NCBI GenBank assembly: GCA_900472625.1
Contig: UCIT01000003.1
Location: 1 to 64,000 of the forward strand
Origin: Hyphomicrobiales bacterium
GTDB taxonomy: Bacteria > Pseudomonadota > Alphaproteobacteria > Rhizobiales > Rhizobiaceae
Reading direction: 5' to 3'
DNA length: 64,000 nucleotides
This document shows, in pieces, positions 29,090 to 38,519 of this stretch. Under the pieces are notes generated by a model that saw only the letters and a list, made by a program, of their open reading frames with translations, was not told the DNA's origin and ran no database searches. Position 1 is the stretch's first letter. Every line of letters begins with the position of its first letter. The translations under genes were made by a program, and so were the position numbers.

Positions 29090-30603
29090 CGACTATCAAA
29101 CCTGTCATCTCGCTCCACCTCGACGACGACGACGCAACCGATCGCCTCGGGGAAGATCTGGCGTTGGCCTTGAAGCCAGGCGATTGCCTGGCGTTGTCGG
29201 GCGATCTCGGTGCTGGGAAATCGTCGCTGTCGCGAGCGTTGATCCGCGCGCTGGCCGATGACGCCGAGCTTGAGGTACCGAGCCCGACCTTCACGCTGGT
29301 GCAATCCTACGAGCTACGCATTCCCGTATCGCATTTCGATCTCTACCGGCTTGGCGATTCGGCCGAGCTCACCGAGCTGGGCTTCGACGAGGCGTTGCAG
29401 AACGGCATCTGCCTTGTCGAATGGCCAGAGATGGCCGCGAGCGAACTGCCTGACGATCGCATCGTGCTGACACTGACGCATGAAGGTGCAGGGCGCCGGG
29501 TGACAATACAGGCGCCCGACAAGCAGGATGCCCGCATACGGCGCGTGCTTGCCATTCGCGATTTTCTTCGAGATGCCGGCTATCCCTCGGCAAAGCGTCG
29601 TTTCCTCACCGGCGATGCGTCGCTACGCGCCTACGAGGCCGCCTACGCCGACGACGGTGTTCGCCGCATCCTGATGGACTGGCCACCGCTGCCCGAAGGG
29701 CCGCCCGTGCTTAACGGCAAGCCCTACCCCAAGGTCGCGCATATTGCCGAAAACGCCTATCCGTTCGTCGCCATCGCAGAGACACTGCGCCACGACGGCT
29801 TTGCCGCGCCAGAGATCTACCGCGTCGATTACGACAACGGCATCCTGCTGATCGAGGATCTCGGCAGCGACGGTGTTCTCGATGACCAGGGCACGCCAAT
29901 CGCCGAGCGCTATCTGGAAAGCGTCGCGTGCCTTGCCGCCCTGCATGCAAAAAAGATGCCGCAAGATATCCAGGTAACGGATGCGCATGTGCACCATATT
30001 CCCGAGTTCGACCGTACGGCGATGAAGATGGAAGTGCGCCTTGTCCTCGACTGGCACCTGCCCTGGAAGCGTGACGGCGCGGGGCCGAGCGATGCCGAGC
30101 GGGAAGAGTATCTGGCGATCTGGGATGACTTGATCGATCAACTCGGCGCGGCCGAGAAGAACCTGCTGCTGCGCGACTTCCATTCACCGAATATCATCTG
30201 GCGAGAGCAGGAGAGCGGGATCCGGCGGGTCGGTCTGATCGACTTCCAAGATGCGATGATCGGCCCGACGGCCTATGATCTCGCCTCGATCGCCCAAGAT
30301 GCGCGGGTAACCATCGAGCCCGCACTCTTCGATCGGCTGATGCAGCAATACCTTTCGCTGCGGCACGCGCAGGGCGGTTTCGACGAGGATGGTTTCCTGA
30401 AAAGCTGGGCGATCATGTCGGCGCAGCGCAATTGCAAGCTGGCCGGGCTGTGGGTGCGGCTGATGCAGCGCGACGGAAAGCCCGGTTACATGAAGCACAT
30501 GCCGCGGACGCTCGCCTATCTCGATGTGGCGCTTCGGCACGAAACGCTTGCCCCCTTGCACGACTGGTACGTAAGGACTGGAATAGTCAGCAGCGAATCA
30601 TAG
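29086..30603 (+). CDS. tsaE: Fusion: TsaE (t6A synthesis) + sugar-kinase/APH domain (AmgK-like)
   Basis: A 505-residue two-domain protein. Residues 1 to about 155 are TsaE, the ATPase of the tRNA threonylcarbamoyladenosine complex, with P-loop GDLGAGKSS near 39-47 and the switch SPTFTLVQSYE. Residues about 165-505 are an aminoglycoside-phosphotransferase-like kinase with catalytic loop LRDFHSPN and metal motif LIDFQD. The second half resembles AmgK, the kinase for MurNAc/GlcNAc recycling, and the next gene is a MurU-like nucleotidyltransferase, which supports that reading. The fusion is known in alphaproteobacteria; substrate of the kinase half is inferred. Confidence 0.88.
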   Translation: MTTIKPVISLHLDDDDATDRLGEDLALALKPGDCLALSGDLGAGKSSLSRALIRALADDAELEVPSPTFTLVQSYELRIPVSHFDLYRLGDSAELTELGFDEALQNGICLVEWPEMAASELPDDRIVLTLTHEGAGRRVTIQAPDKQDARIRRVLAIRDFLRDAGYPSAKRRFLTGDASLRAYEAAYADDGVRRILMDWPPLPEGPPVLNGKPYPKVAHIAENAYPFVAIAETLRHDGFAAPEIYRVDYDNGILLIEDLGSDGVLDDQGTPIAERYLESVACLAALHAKKMPQDIQVTDAHVHHIPEFDRTAMKMEVRLVLDWHLPWKRDGAGPSDAEREEYLAIWDDLIDQLGAAEKNLLLRDFHSPNIIWREQESGIRRVGLIDFQDAMIGPTAYDLASIAQDARVTIEPALFDRLMQQYLSLRHAQGGFDEDGFLKSWAIMSAQRNCKLAGLWVRLMQRDGKPGYMKHMPRTLAYLDVALRHETLAPLHDWYVRTGIVSSES

Positions 30604-30615
30604 ATTTCGGAAGAG

Positions 30616-31347
30616 ATGACCATCAAACAAGCCATGGTGCTGGCTGCCGGTCTCGGTACCCGTATGCGCCCGATTACCGACACGATCCCGAAGCCGCTGG
30701 TGAAAATCGACGGCAAGCCGATGATCGACTATGCACTGGATTCGCTCGCGGAGGCCGGCGTCGAACGCGCCGTGGTCAACGTGCATCACCATGCCGACCA
30801 GATGCTCGATCACCTTCAGTCCTACAAGAGACTAGAGATCATCATCTCAGACGAGCGCGAAGGGCTGATGAACAATGGCGGCGGGCTGGCCAAAGGCCTG
30901 AAACTGCTTGATCGCGGCCCTGTCTTCGTGACCAATGCCGATCTTTTCTGGATCGGGGAACGTGCGGGACAACCGAGTAATCTTGTGCGCTTAGCTGGAT
31001 TCTTTGACGCTGAGCGAATGGACATGGCGATGCTGTGCGTCAAACTCGAGGACACAACCGGCCACAACGGCAAGAACGATTTCAACCGCGATGCGGAGCA
31101 GCGGCTAAGCCGCTTCCGCGCCGACGAACCGGATCCGGTGGTCTACGCCGGCGCGATCGCGATGCAGACATCGTTTCTCGACGACGCGCCTGACGACGCC
31201 TTCAACGTGAACATCTACTTCAACAAGGCGATCGCGCGTGGCCGGCTTTACGGCATGATGCTCGAGGGCCATTGGCTGACGGTCGGCACGCCCGAAGCGA
31301 TTGACGATGCCGAAGCGACGATCCGGCGATACCGGGCATTGGCCTAG
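30616..31347 (+). CDS. murU: Nucleotidyltransferase, MurU-like (sugar-1-phosphate)
   Basis: A 243-residue NTP transferase. The N-terminal signature VLAAGLGTRMRPITD with PKPLVKIDGKPMIDY is that of sugar-1-phosphate nucleotidyltransferases. In Pseudomonas, MurU makes UDP-MurNAc from MurNAc-1-phosphate made by AmgK. Here the gene lies 12 bases after the kinase fusion, giving an AmgK-MurU pair for cell-wall recycling. Sequence alone does not exclude other hexose-1-phosphates. addB follows three bases after the stop. Confidence 0.82.
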   Translation: MTIKQAMVLAAGLGTRMRPITDTIPKPLVKIDGKPMIDYALDSLAEAGVERAVVNVHHHADQMLDHLQSYKRLEIIISDEREGLMNNGGGLAKGLKLLDRGPVFVTNADLFWIGERAGQPSNLVRLAGFFDAERMDMAMLCVKLEDTTGHNGKNDFNRDAEQRLSRFRADEPDPVVYAGAIAMQTSFLDDAPDDAFNVNIYFNKAIARGRLYGMMLEGHWLTVGTPEAIDDAEATIRRYRALA

Positions 31348-31350
31348 GCG

Positions 31351-34300
31351 ATGAGCGAGCGGCACCAGCCCAGGGTTCTGACCATTCCAGCAGGACTACC
31401 GTTTCTTGCCACCCTGGCAGAGACCCTGTGCGACGGCCGGCTGACATCATTGTTTCGCCACGACCCCAGCGATCCGCTGTCGCTGTCCAAGGTCACCATC
31501 TATCTGCCGACGCGGCGCGCGGTGCGCGTGCTGCGCTCGGCATTCGTCGATTTGCTCGGCGGCCGCTCCGCCATTCTTCCCGTCATCCGGCCGCTCGGCG
31601 AAACCGATGACGACAGCGGCTATTTCGACGAGGCGTTGCCGGCGACGATGGACCTCGCACAGCCGCTTTCCAACACCGCCCGCCTGCTGGAACTGGCGCG
31701 GCTGATTCTTGCCTGGCGCAACAAGCTGCCCGAGATCGTGCGCAGCATTCATTCCGACTCGCCACTCGTCGCGCCCGCCAGCCCGGCGGATGCCATCTGG
31801 CTGGCGCGGAACCTTGCCGAGTTGATCGATTCGATCGAGACCGAAGACCGGGACTGGAGCGAACTCGGAAACCTTTCCGCAAGAGACCACGCACTCTGGT
31901 GGCAGCTGACGGCGGAATTCCTGCAGATCGCCAGCGCCTTCTGGCCGGAGCGCTTGAACGAGCTTGGAAAGTCCTCGGCGGCGCGCAATCGCAATGCCAT
32001 CCTGCGGGCGGAAGCCAATCGCATCGTGACGATGCAGGCCAGCGGGCCGATCATCATCGCCGGCTCGACCGGTTCGGTTCCGGCTACCGCCGATCTGATC
32101 GCCGCCGTGGCCGCCCGCGTCGAGGGCGTGATCGTCCTGCCGGGGCTGGATATCGGCATGCCAGACACGCATTGGCGGATGGTGGCGCCCGACATGGCGG
32201 ATGCGGCGGCCCGCAGCCATTCGCAATACGGGCTTGCGCTGCTCCTGAAACGTCTTGGGCTGACGCGCGACGACGTGGCGACGCTCGCCGAAGCGCCGGA
32301 AACGCTGGCCCGGCGCGCCGCCATCCTGTCGCATGCACTGTCGCCCGCCGAGGCGACCAGCGACTGGGGCAGCTGGAAGACCGCGCTCTCCGACGATGAC
32401 ATCGCCTCCGCATTCGCCGACGTCTCGCTGATCGAGGCCGGCAACGAGCGCGAGGAAGCGACGGCGATCGCGATCGCGCTGCGTCTGGCGCTGGAACGGC
32501 CGGGGCTCGATGGCGAGAGCCGGGCGGCGCTGATCACGCCTGACCGAAACCTTGCGCGCCGCGTCATGGCTGAGCTTTCGCGATTCGGCATCGTGGCCGA
32601 CGATTCGGCCGGTACGCCGCTTTCGGCCACACCGCAGGGAACGCTGCTGCAACTGCTACTCGAATCCGCGCTGCGGCCGGGCGATCCGGTTGCGATCGTC
32701 AGCCTGCTGAAACATCCGCTGGCCCGTTTCGGGCTGGAGCGCAGCGTGCTGACCGACGCGGTGGCGGCGCTTGAATTGCTGGCGCTGCGCGGCGGCGTGG
32801 CGGAGGTGGATATCAGCGCACTCGGGCCGCTGCTCGAACATCAGCTGTCCGAGCAGGCGCTGGATCGCCACGCACCACAGTGGCGAAAGGTATTGCCTGT
32901 GCACGCCGTCGATCTGGCGCGTGACCTGGCGCGGCGCGTGGGAGAGGCGACTGAGCCGTTGGCATCAGCACTTGTGCGCCATCATCCCGGAAAGCCCGGA
33001 TTGACGACGCGCTTCACGCTCTCGCACTGGGCCGAACGTACCGGGCGCGCCATCGAGGCCGTTGCGCGTGACGAGAAGGACGATCTGGCGGGGCTGTGGT
33101 CCGGCGAGGCCGGCGATACGCTGGCGACGATGCTTGGCGAGGTGATCGAGACGGACGGGCAGATCGAGGCCGATGGCGCGCAGTGGATCGACATCATGGC
33201 CGCCCTGTCTGCCGGCCAGGCGGTGAAACCGCGCGCGCTCAGTCATCCCCGCCTGTTCATCTTCGGGACGCTGGAAGCGCGCCTGCAGAGCGTCGATACA
33301 CTGATCCTCGGCGGCCTGAACGAAGGATCGTGGCCGGGGCAGACGGCCAACAACCCGTTCATATCCCGATCGATGAAGACAGAGATCGGGCTGGAGCCGC
33401 CGGAGCGGCGGATCGGGCAGCTGGCGCACGATTTCGAGATGGCGAACGGCACGCGGCATCTGGTCTATACGCGCGCGCTCCGCAAGGGATCGACGCCGAC
33501 CGTTGCGTCCCGCTGGCTGCAGCGGTTGATGGCATTTGGCGGCAAGCGGTTCGAGGCAGCCCTGACCGACCGCGGAGAGCAGTTCATCCATTGGGCGGGG
33601 CTGCTCGACGAGGGCCCACGACAGGCGCCGGCGCAGCGGCCGAGCCCAACGCCGCCGCGCGAAGTGCAGCCGAAATCCTATTCCTTCAGCGAGGTCGGCC
33701 GGCTGCGGCGTGATCCCTACGCGATCTATGCCCGCCGCGTGCTGAGGCTCGACGCCGTCGACCCGTTCAATCGCGATCCCGGGGCGGCCGAGCGCGGCAC
33801 GCTCTATCACACCATCATCGATCGGTTCATCCGCGAGGGCAACATTGCCGGTTCACCGGATGCTGCGGCCGCGATGGAGCGGATCGTCACCGAGCTGTTC
33901 GACATGGAACAACTGCCGCCGCATATCGATGCCGTGTGGCGGCCGCGCTTCCGGGAAGTGGCGCGGGCATTCCTCGACTGGGAAGCGAAGCGACGACCGG
34001 GTATTCAGCAAACATTGACGGAAGTGCGCGGTGCGATGCAGCTCGAGCAGGTCGATATCCGGCTCAGCGGAGTTGCCGACCGGATCGACATCACCGGCCC
34101 GCACGCGGCTGACCTGATCGACTACAAGACCGGCTACAACCCCTCGCCGGCTCAGGCTCGCGCGCTGCTCGATCCGCAGCTTGCACTGGAGGCCGAAGTG
34201 CTGAAGGCCGGTGGCTTTCAGGATGCTGGAAAACGCGTGCCGCAAGACCTGCTCTATGTCAGGCTGCGGCCGGGGAGCCGTTTTCAGGTCGATACCGTCA

Positions 34301-34530
34301 ACAACGAATTCTCGTCGCGCAGCGACAAGGCGAAATCGGCGATCGATCTTGCCTCCGACTCCATCGACCAGCTGGTAAAGTTCGTGGCACTGCTGCAATC
34401 GGGCGAGAAGGGCTTTACCTCGCGGCTCATTCCGGCCCAGCAGTTCGAGTTCGGCGGCGACTACGATCATCTGGCCCGCGTCTCGGAGTGGTCCACTGCA
34501 GAAAGCGACGAGGCCACCAACGATGAGTAA
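31351..34530 (+). CDS. addB: Double-strand break repair protein AddB
   Basis: Inactivated-helicase and nuclease subunit of the AddAB recombination complex, the alphaproteobacterial counterpart of RecBCD. It has 1059 residues. The C-terminal PD-(D/E)XK nuclease is visible as RLSGVADRIDI followed by LIDYKTGYNPS near residue 930. I see none of the cysteines that form the iron-sulfur cluster in Firmicutes AddB around this domain, as is usual for the alphaproteobacterial type. It overlaps addA by eight bases. Confidence 0.93.
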   Translation: MSERHQPRVLTIPAGLPFLATLAETLCDGRLTSLFRHDPSDPLSLSKVTIYLPTRRAVRVLRSAFVDLLGGRSAILPVIRPLGETDDDSGYFDEALPATMDLAQPLSNTARLLELARLILAWRNKLPEIVRSIHSDSPLVAPASPADAIWLARNLAELIDSIETEDRDWSELGNLSARDHALWWQLTAEFLQIASAFWPERLNELGKSSAARNRNAILRAEANRIVTMQASGPIIIAGSTGSVPATADLIAAVAARVEGVIVLPGLDIGMPDTHWRMVAPDMADAAARSHSQYGLALLLKRLGLTRDDVATLAEAPETLARRAAILSHALSPAEATSDWGSWKTALSDDDIASAFADVSLIEAGNEREEATAIAIALRLALERPGLDGESRAALITPDRNLARRVMAELSRFGIVADDSAGTPLSATPQGTLLQLLLESALRPGDPVAIVSLLKHPLARFGLERSVLTDAVAALELLALRGGVAEVDISALGPLLEHQLSEQALDRHAPQWRKVLPVHAVDLARDLARRVGEATEPLASALVRHHPGKPGLTTRFTLSHWAERTGRAIEAVARDEKDDLAGLWSGEAGDTLATMLGEVIETDGQIEADGAQWIDIMAALSAGQAVKPRALSHPRLFIFGTLEARLQSVDTLILGGLNEGSWPGQTANNPFISRSMKTEIGLEPPERRIGQLAHDFEMANGTRHLVYTRALRKGSTPTVASRWLQRLMAFGGKRFEAALTDRGEQFIHWAGLLDEGPRQAPAQRPSPTPPREVQPKSYSFSEVGRLRRDPYAIYARRVLRLDAVDPFNRDPGAAERGTLYHTIIDRFIREGNIAGSPDAAAAMERIVTELFDMEQLPPHIDAVWRPRFREVARAFLDWEAKRRPGIQQTLTEVRGAMQLEQVDIRLSGVADRIDITGPHAADLIDYKTGYNPSPAQARALLDPQLALEAEVLKAGGFQDAGKRVPQDLLYVRLRPGSRFQVDTVNNEFSSRSDKAKSAIDLASDSIDQLVKFVALLQSGEKGFTSRLIPAQQFEFGGDYDHLARVSEWSTAESDEATNDE

Positions 34531-37500
34531 CGAAACCGCGCTGCCCGAGGGCGACGATCCGCTCGTCTGGACCAACTGGACGACGGTACAGCAATCGATC
34601 GCTTCGGATCCGCAACGATCTGCCTGGGTCTCGGCCAATGCCGGTTCGGGCAAGACGCATGTGCTGACGCAGCGGGTGATCCGGCTTCTGCTGGCCGGCG
34701 CACGCCCCTCCGCCATCCTGTGCCTGACCTATACCAAGGCAGCGGCCTCGGAAATGTCCAACCGTGTGTTCGACCGGCTGGCGGAATGGGCCGTGCTTTC
34801 CGACGAGGAACTCGGCAAGCGCATTACCCAGATCGAAGGTTCTGAGCCGGATTCAATCAAGTTGGCGGAGGCACGGCGGCTCTTTGCCAAGGCGCTGGAA
34901 ACGCCGGGCGGACTGAAAATCCAGACCATCCATGCCTTCTGCGAATCGCTGCTGCACCAGTTTCCGCTCGAGGCGAATGTCGCCGGGCACTTCTCGGTGC
35001 TCGATGACCGCGCGGCGGCGACGCTGCTGTCAGATGCGCGGCGCTCGCTGCTGACGGCGACGACGCCGGAGGAAGATCCGGCTCTGGCGGCGGCGTTTTC
35101 CTACGTGCTCAATCTAGGCGATGAATCCGGGCTGGAAACGCTGCTGCAGGAAATCGTCGCCAATCGCAACGCAATCAAAGCGTTCACGCTGGCCGCCGAT
35201 CAGAATGGCGGCATCGACCGCGTTCTGCGGGCCCAGTTGGGGATCTCCGACGACGATACCGAGATCGGCATTGCCGCGCAGTACTGGCCGCTACCCGGCC
35301 TCGCCGGCAGCACCTTGACCCTCTATATCGATCTTGCCGAGCAGAAGGGCGGCGCCAAGGCGCAGGATGTTGCGGCGGCGCTGAAAGCTGTCGTGACCGA
35401 GCGCGACCCGATACAGCGCATACCGCTGCTCGAAAAGATTTTCCTGACCGGCAAGGGCGAGCCGAAGGCGGATTCGCAGTTTTTCGTGAAGGCGATGTTG
35501 AGTGCGGCAGCGGAACTGGCTGACGCGATCGCCGAGGCGCGGGCGCACGTCGTATCCTGCCGGGACCGGTTGAAGATCATCCGGATGTTCGACGCGACGC
35601 GAGCGGCGCTGATCCTCGCCGACCGGCTGAACCGCGACTATGACGACCTGAAGAAGCAGCGGAGCCAACTCGACTTCGAGGATCTGATCACCCGGACGGC
35701 CGATCTTCTGACCATGAGCGATGTCGGTCCGTGGATCCATTACAAGCTCGACCAGGGGATCGACCACATCCTCGTCGACGAGGCGCAGGATACCAGCCCG
35801 ATCCAGTGGAGCGTGATCCAATCGCTGGCGGAAGACTTCTTCTCGGGCGACAGCGCCCGCAGTGTGGTGCGCACGCTGTTTGCGGTGGGTGACGAGAAGC
35901 AGTCGATCTATTCCTTCCAGGGCGCCCGGCCCGAACGCTTCTCGGAGGAAAGCCGGCGAACGCGGCAACGGGTGTCGCAGAGCGGCCTGGCCTTTTCCTC
36001 CGTGCGGTTGCCGCTGTCGTTCCGATCGACCTCCGACGTTCTCGCGGCCGTCGATCACATCTTCACGTCGCCCGATAATGCCCGGGGGTTGAGCGCCGGT
36101 GGCGAGCCGGTGGTGCATCGATCGAACCGCATCGGCCACCCCGGCGCCGTCGATCTATGGGAGATGATCGCGCCCGAGGTGGCGATCAAGGAGGAAGACT
36201 GGACGGCGCCCTTCGATGCGACGCCGGAGAGTGCGCCAGCCGCTATTCTGGCGCGGCGGATGGCACACACTATCGATACGCTGGTCGGCAAAGAAACGAT
36301 TATCGAGAAAGGCAAGGAACGGCTGATCGAAGCCGGCGATATCCTTGTGCTGGTGCGCAAGCGCGACGCCTTCGTCAACGCCCTGACGCGGGCGCTGAAG
36401 CGGCGCGGCAACATTCCGGTGGCCGGCGCCGACCGCCTGAAGCTGACAAGTCATATCGCGGTGCAGGACCTTGTTGCGCTGGGGCGCTTCCTGCTGCTGC
36501 CGGAAGACGATCTGTCGCTGGCGGCATTGATGAAAAGCCCTCTCTTCGATCTCAGCGAAGAGGATATCTTTGCGGTCGCCGCGCTTCGCGGGGATGGCCA
36601 AAGTGTCTGGCGGCACATGCAGGCGTTCGCAAATGACGGAAACGAACGGCTCGGCGCCGCTGTGCGGCTCTTGCAGCTGTTTCTCAAGGAGTCCCAGGAT
36701 CTCTCGGTGCATGATTTCTATGCCCGCGTGCTCGGCGTCCATGGTGGGCGGCGGCAGTTCCTGGCGCGGCTTGGCACCGAGGTCAGCGACATTCTCGACG
36801 AATTCCTGACCTTCACGCTCGACCACGAGACGGCAACGCTGCCGGGGCTGCAATCCTTCATCTCCACGCTCGAACTCGAAGCGCCCGTCGTCAAGCGCGA
36901 GCAGGACAAGGGCCGCAACGAGGTGCGGATCATGACGGTTCACGCCTCCAAAGGCCTGGAGGCGCCGATCGTGTTTCTTGTCGATGGCGGCTCGAAGGCC
37001 TTCACGCATTCGCATATGCCGAAGCTGCGGCTGCTGGAGCAGCGCAGCGACCGACCGCCAATGCCGGTGTGGGTGCCGCTCGGCGATCTCAGCAATTCGC
37101 TGACGCAAGCCGACGCGACCCGCATCCAGGTGCTGGCGGAGGAGGAGTATCGGCGCCTGCTCTATGTAGCGATGACACGGGCAGCGGACCGGCTGGTTGT
37201 CTGCGGATATCGCGGCGTGCGGCTCAACACCGACACCTGGCATGCGATGATTTCGGCAGCGATGAGCGAGAGCCATCCGCATGTGTCGACCGCAACATTT
37301 GCGGGACCGGATGGCGAATGGCAGGGTTTCAAATGGCGGGTTCCAACCATCGAACGCCGATTCGAGCGGGCCGATGCTGTCGAACAGGCGGCGAAGCGCG
37401 AGCCGCTGCCTGTCGATCTCGGTAAGCCGCTACCGCCGCAACAGCAGCTGCCGCGCCCGCTGAGCCCTTCCGGCGCCGGAACGATCATCGACGAGGACGC

Positions 37501-38074
37501 AGACAATCTGCTGGTCACCTCGCCGCTGTTCAGCGACAAGCCGAAATCCGATCGAGCGCTGCAGAAAGGTCGGTTGCTGCACCGGATGCTGCAGGTTCTG
37601 CCTGATATGCCCGCCAGCGAGCAGGCCGACGCGGCACGGCGCTATGCCGAGCGGGCAGCGCGCTTCTGGCCCGATGCCGAACGCGAAAGACTGGTCGATT
37701 CGGTTCTGAAACTATTGAGTGCACCTGAACTGCAATCGGTTCTCGTAACCCATGCGCAGGCCGAGGTTTCGATCATGGGAACGCTCAGTCTTGAGGGTCG
37801 GGATTATGCTGTATCCGGCCGGGTCGATCGGCTGGCTTTGCTTGATGACCGCGTGGTGATCCTCGATTACAAGACCAACCGGGTTCCACCGGAAACGCTG
37901 GACGGCATACCCTTCGCGCATCGGGCCCAGCTCGCCATCTACCGGACGATCCTGGCGCCGCTCTATCCCGACAAGCGTATCGACTGCATGCTCGTCTATA
38001 CCGAGAACGGCGCCGTTCATAGGCTGACGCCGGAGGCGATGGCATTGGCGCTTGCACAGCTCAAGACAAAGTGA
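34523..38074 (+). CDS. addA: Double-strand break repair helicase AddA
   Basis: UvrD-like SF1A helicase with a C-terminal RecB-type nuclease, 1183 residues. Walker A is ANAGSGKTHVLTQR near residue 40, Walker B is HILVDEAQDTSPIQW, and later helicase motifs MTVHASKGLEAP and YVAMTRAADRL follow. The nuclease motif VVILDYKTNRVPPE lies about 70 residues from the end. With AddB it processes broken DNA ends for RecA loading. Start lies within the addB 3' end. Confidence 0.96.
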   Translation: MSNETALPEGDDPLVWTNWTTVQQSIASDPQRSAWVSANAGSGKTHVLTQRVIRLLLAGARPSAILCLTYTKAAASEMSNRVFDRLAEWAVLSDEELGKRITQIEGSEPDSIKLAEARRLFAKALETPGGLKIQTIHAFCESLLHQFPLEANVAGHFSVLDDRAAATLLSDARRSLLTATTPEEDPALAAAFSYVLNLGDESGLETLLQEIVANRNAIKAFTLAADQNGGIDRVLRAQLGISDDDTEIGIAAQYWPLPGLAGSTLTLYIDLAEQKGGAKAQDVAAALKAVVTERDPIQRIPLLEKIFLTGKGEPKADSQFFVKAMLSAAAELADAIAEARAHVVSCRDRLKIIRMFDATRAALILADRLNRDYDDLKKQRSQLDFEDLITRTADLLTMSDVGPWIHYKLDQGIDHILVDEAQDTSPIQWSVIQSLAEDFFSGDSARSVVRTLFAVGDEKQSIYSFQGARPERFSEESRRTRQRVSQSGLAFSSVRLPLSFRSTSDVLAAVDHIFTSPDNARGLSAGGEPVVHRSNRIGHPGAVDLWEMIAPEVAIKEEDWTAPFDATPESAPAAILARRMAHTIDTLVGKETIIEKGKERLIEAGDILVLVRKRDAFVNALTRALKRRGNIPVAGADRLKLTSHIAVQDLVALGRFLLLPEDDLSLAALMKSPLFDLSEEDIFAVAALRGDGQSVWRHMQAFANDGNERLGAAVRLLQLFLKESQDLSVHDFYARVLGVHGGRRQFLARLGTEVSDILDEFLTFTLDHETATLPGLQSFISTLELEAPVVKREQDKGRNEVRIMTVHASKGLEAPIVFLVDGGSKAFTHSHMPKLRLLEQRSDRPPMPVWVPLGDLSNSLTQADATRIQVLAEEEYRRLLYVAMTRAADRLVVCGYRGVRLNTDTWHAMISAAMSESHPHVSTATFAGPDGEWQGFKWRVPTIERRFERADAVEQAAKREPLPVDLGKPLPPQQQLPRPLSPSGAGTIIDEDADNLLVTSPLFSDKPKSDRALQKGRLLHRMLQVLPDMPASEQADAARRYAERAARFWPDAERERLVDSVLKLLSAPELQSVLVTHAQAEVSIMGTLSLEGRDYAVSGRVDRLALLDDRVVILDYKTNRVPPETLDGIPFAHRAQLAIYRTILAPLYPDKRIDCMLVYTENGAVHRLTPEAMALALAQLKTK

Positions 38075-38149
38075 AATACCGGTCATTGAAATCCCGCCAC
38101 CGCACCCTCACATGTGCTTCAACAGGAAATCCTTTAAAGGAGCGGCCTT

Positions 38150-38470
38150 ATGGCTACCGTGAAAGTCGATATCAATAATTTCCAGGCTGAAGTTCTGGAC
38201 TCCGCAGAACCCGTCGTCGTCGATTTCTGGGCTGAATGGTGCGGCCCGTGCAAGATGATCGCGCCTAGCCTCGAAGAACTCGCCGTCGAGTTCGCCGGCA
38301 AGGTCAAGGTTGCGAAGCTCAACATCGATGAGAATCCGGAACTTGCCGCCCAGTTCGGCGTGCGTTCCATTCCGACGCTTGCCATGTTCAAGGCCGGCGA
38401 GGTCGCCGACATCAAGGTTGGCGCCGCACCGAAGACCGCTCTTTCGAGCTGGATTTCGAACGCTGCCTGA
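38150..38470 (+). CDS. trxA: Thioredoxin
   Basis: Cytosolic dithiol carrier, 106 residues, with WCGPCK active site at Cys31 and Cys34 and the cis-proline segment [16 protein letters not shown] lies upstream of ATG. It is 75 bp after addA and ends at a strong terminator, so it may have its own promoter as well as read-through from addBA. Confidence 0.97.
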   Translation: MATVKVDINNFQAEVLDSAEPVVVDFWAEWCGPCKMIAPSLEELAVEFAGKVKVAKLNIDENPELAAQFGVRSIPTLAMFKAGEVADIKVGAAPKTALSSWISNAA

Positions 38471-38489
38471 TCAAGCGATCGCATCAATG

Positions 38490-38519
38490 AAAAAAGCCCG
38501 GCTTCGACCGGGCTTTTTT
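38490..38519. terminator. Bidirectional terminator between trxA and folC
   Basis: Stem GCCCGG/CCGGGC with loop CTTCGA, flanked by A6 on the left and T6 on the right. It serves convergent trxA and folC and touches the first base of the folC stop codon. Confidence 0.92.
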
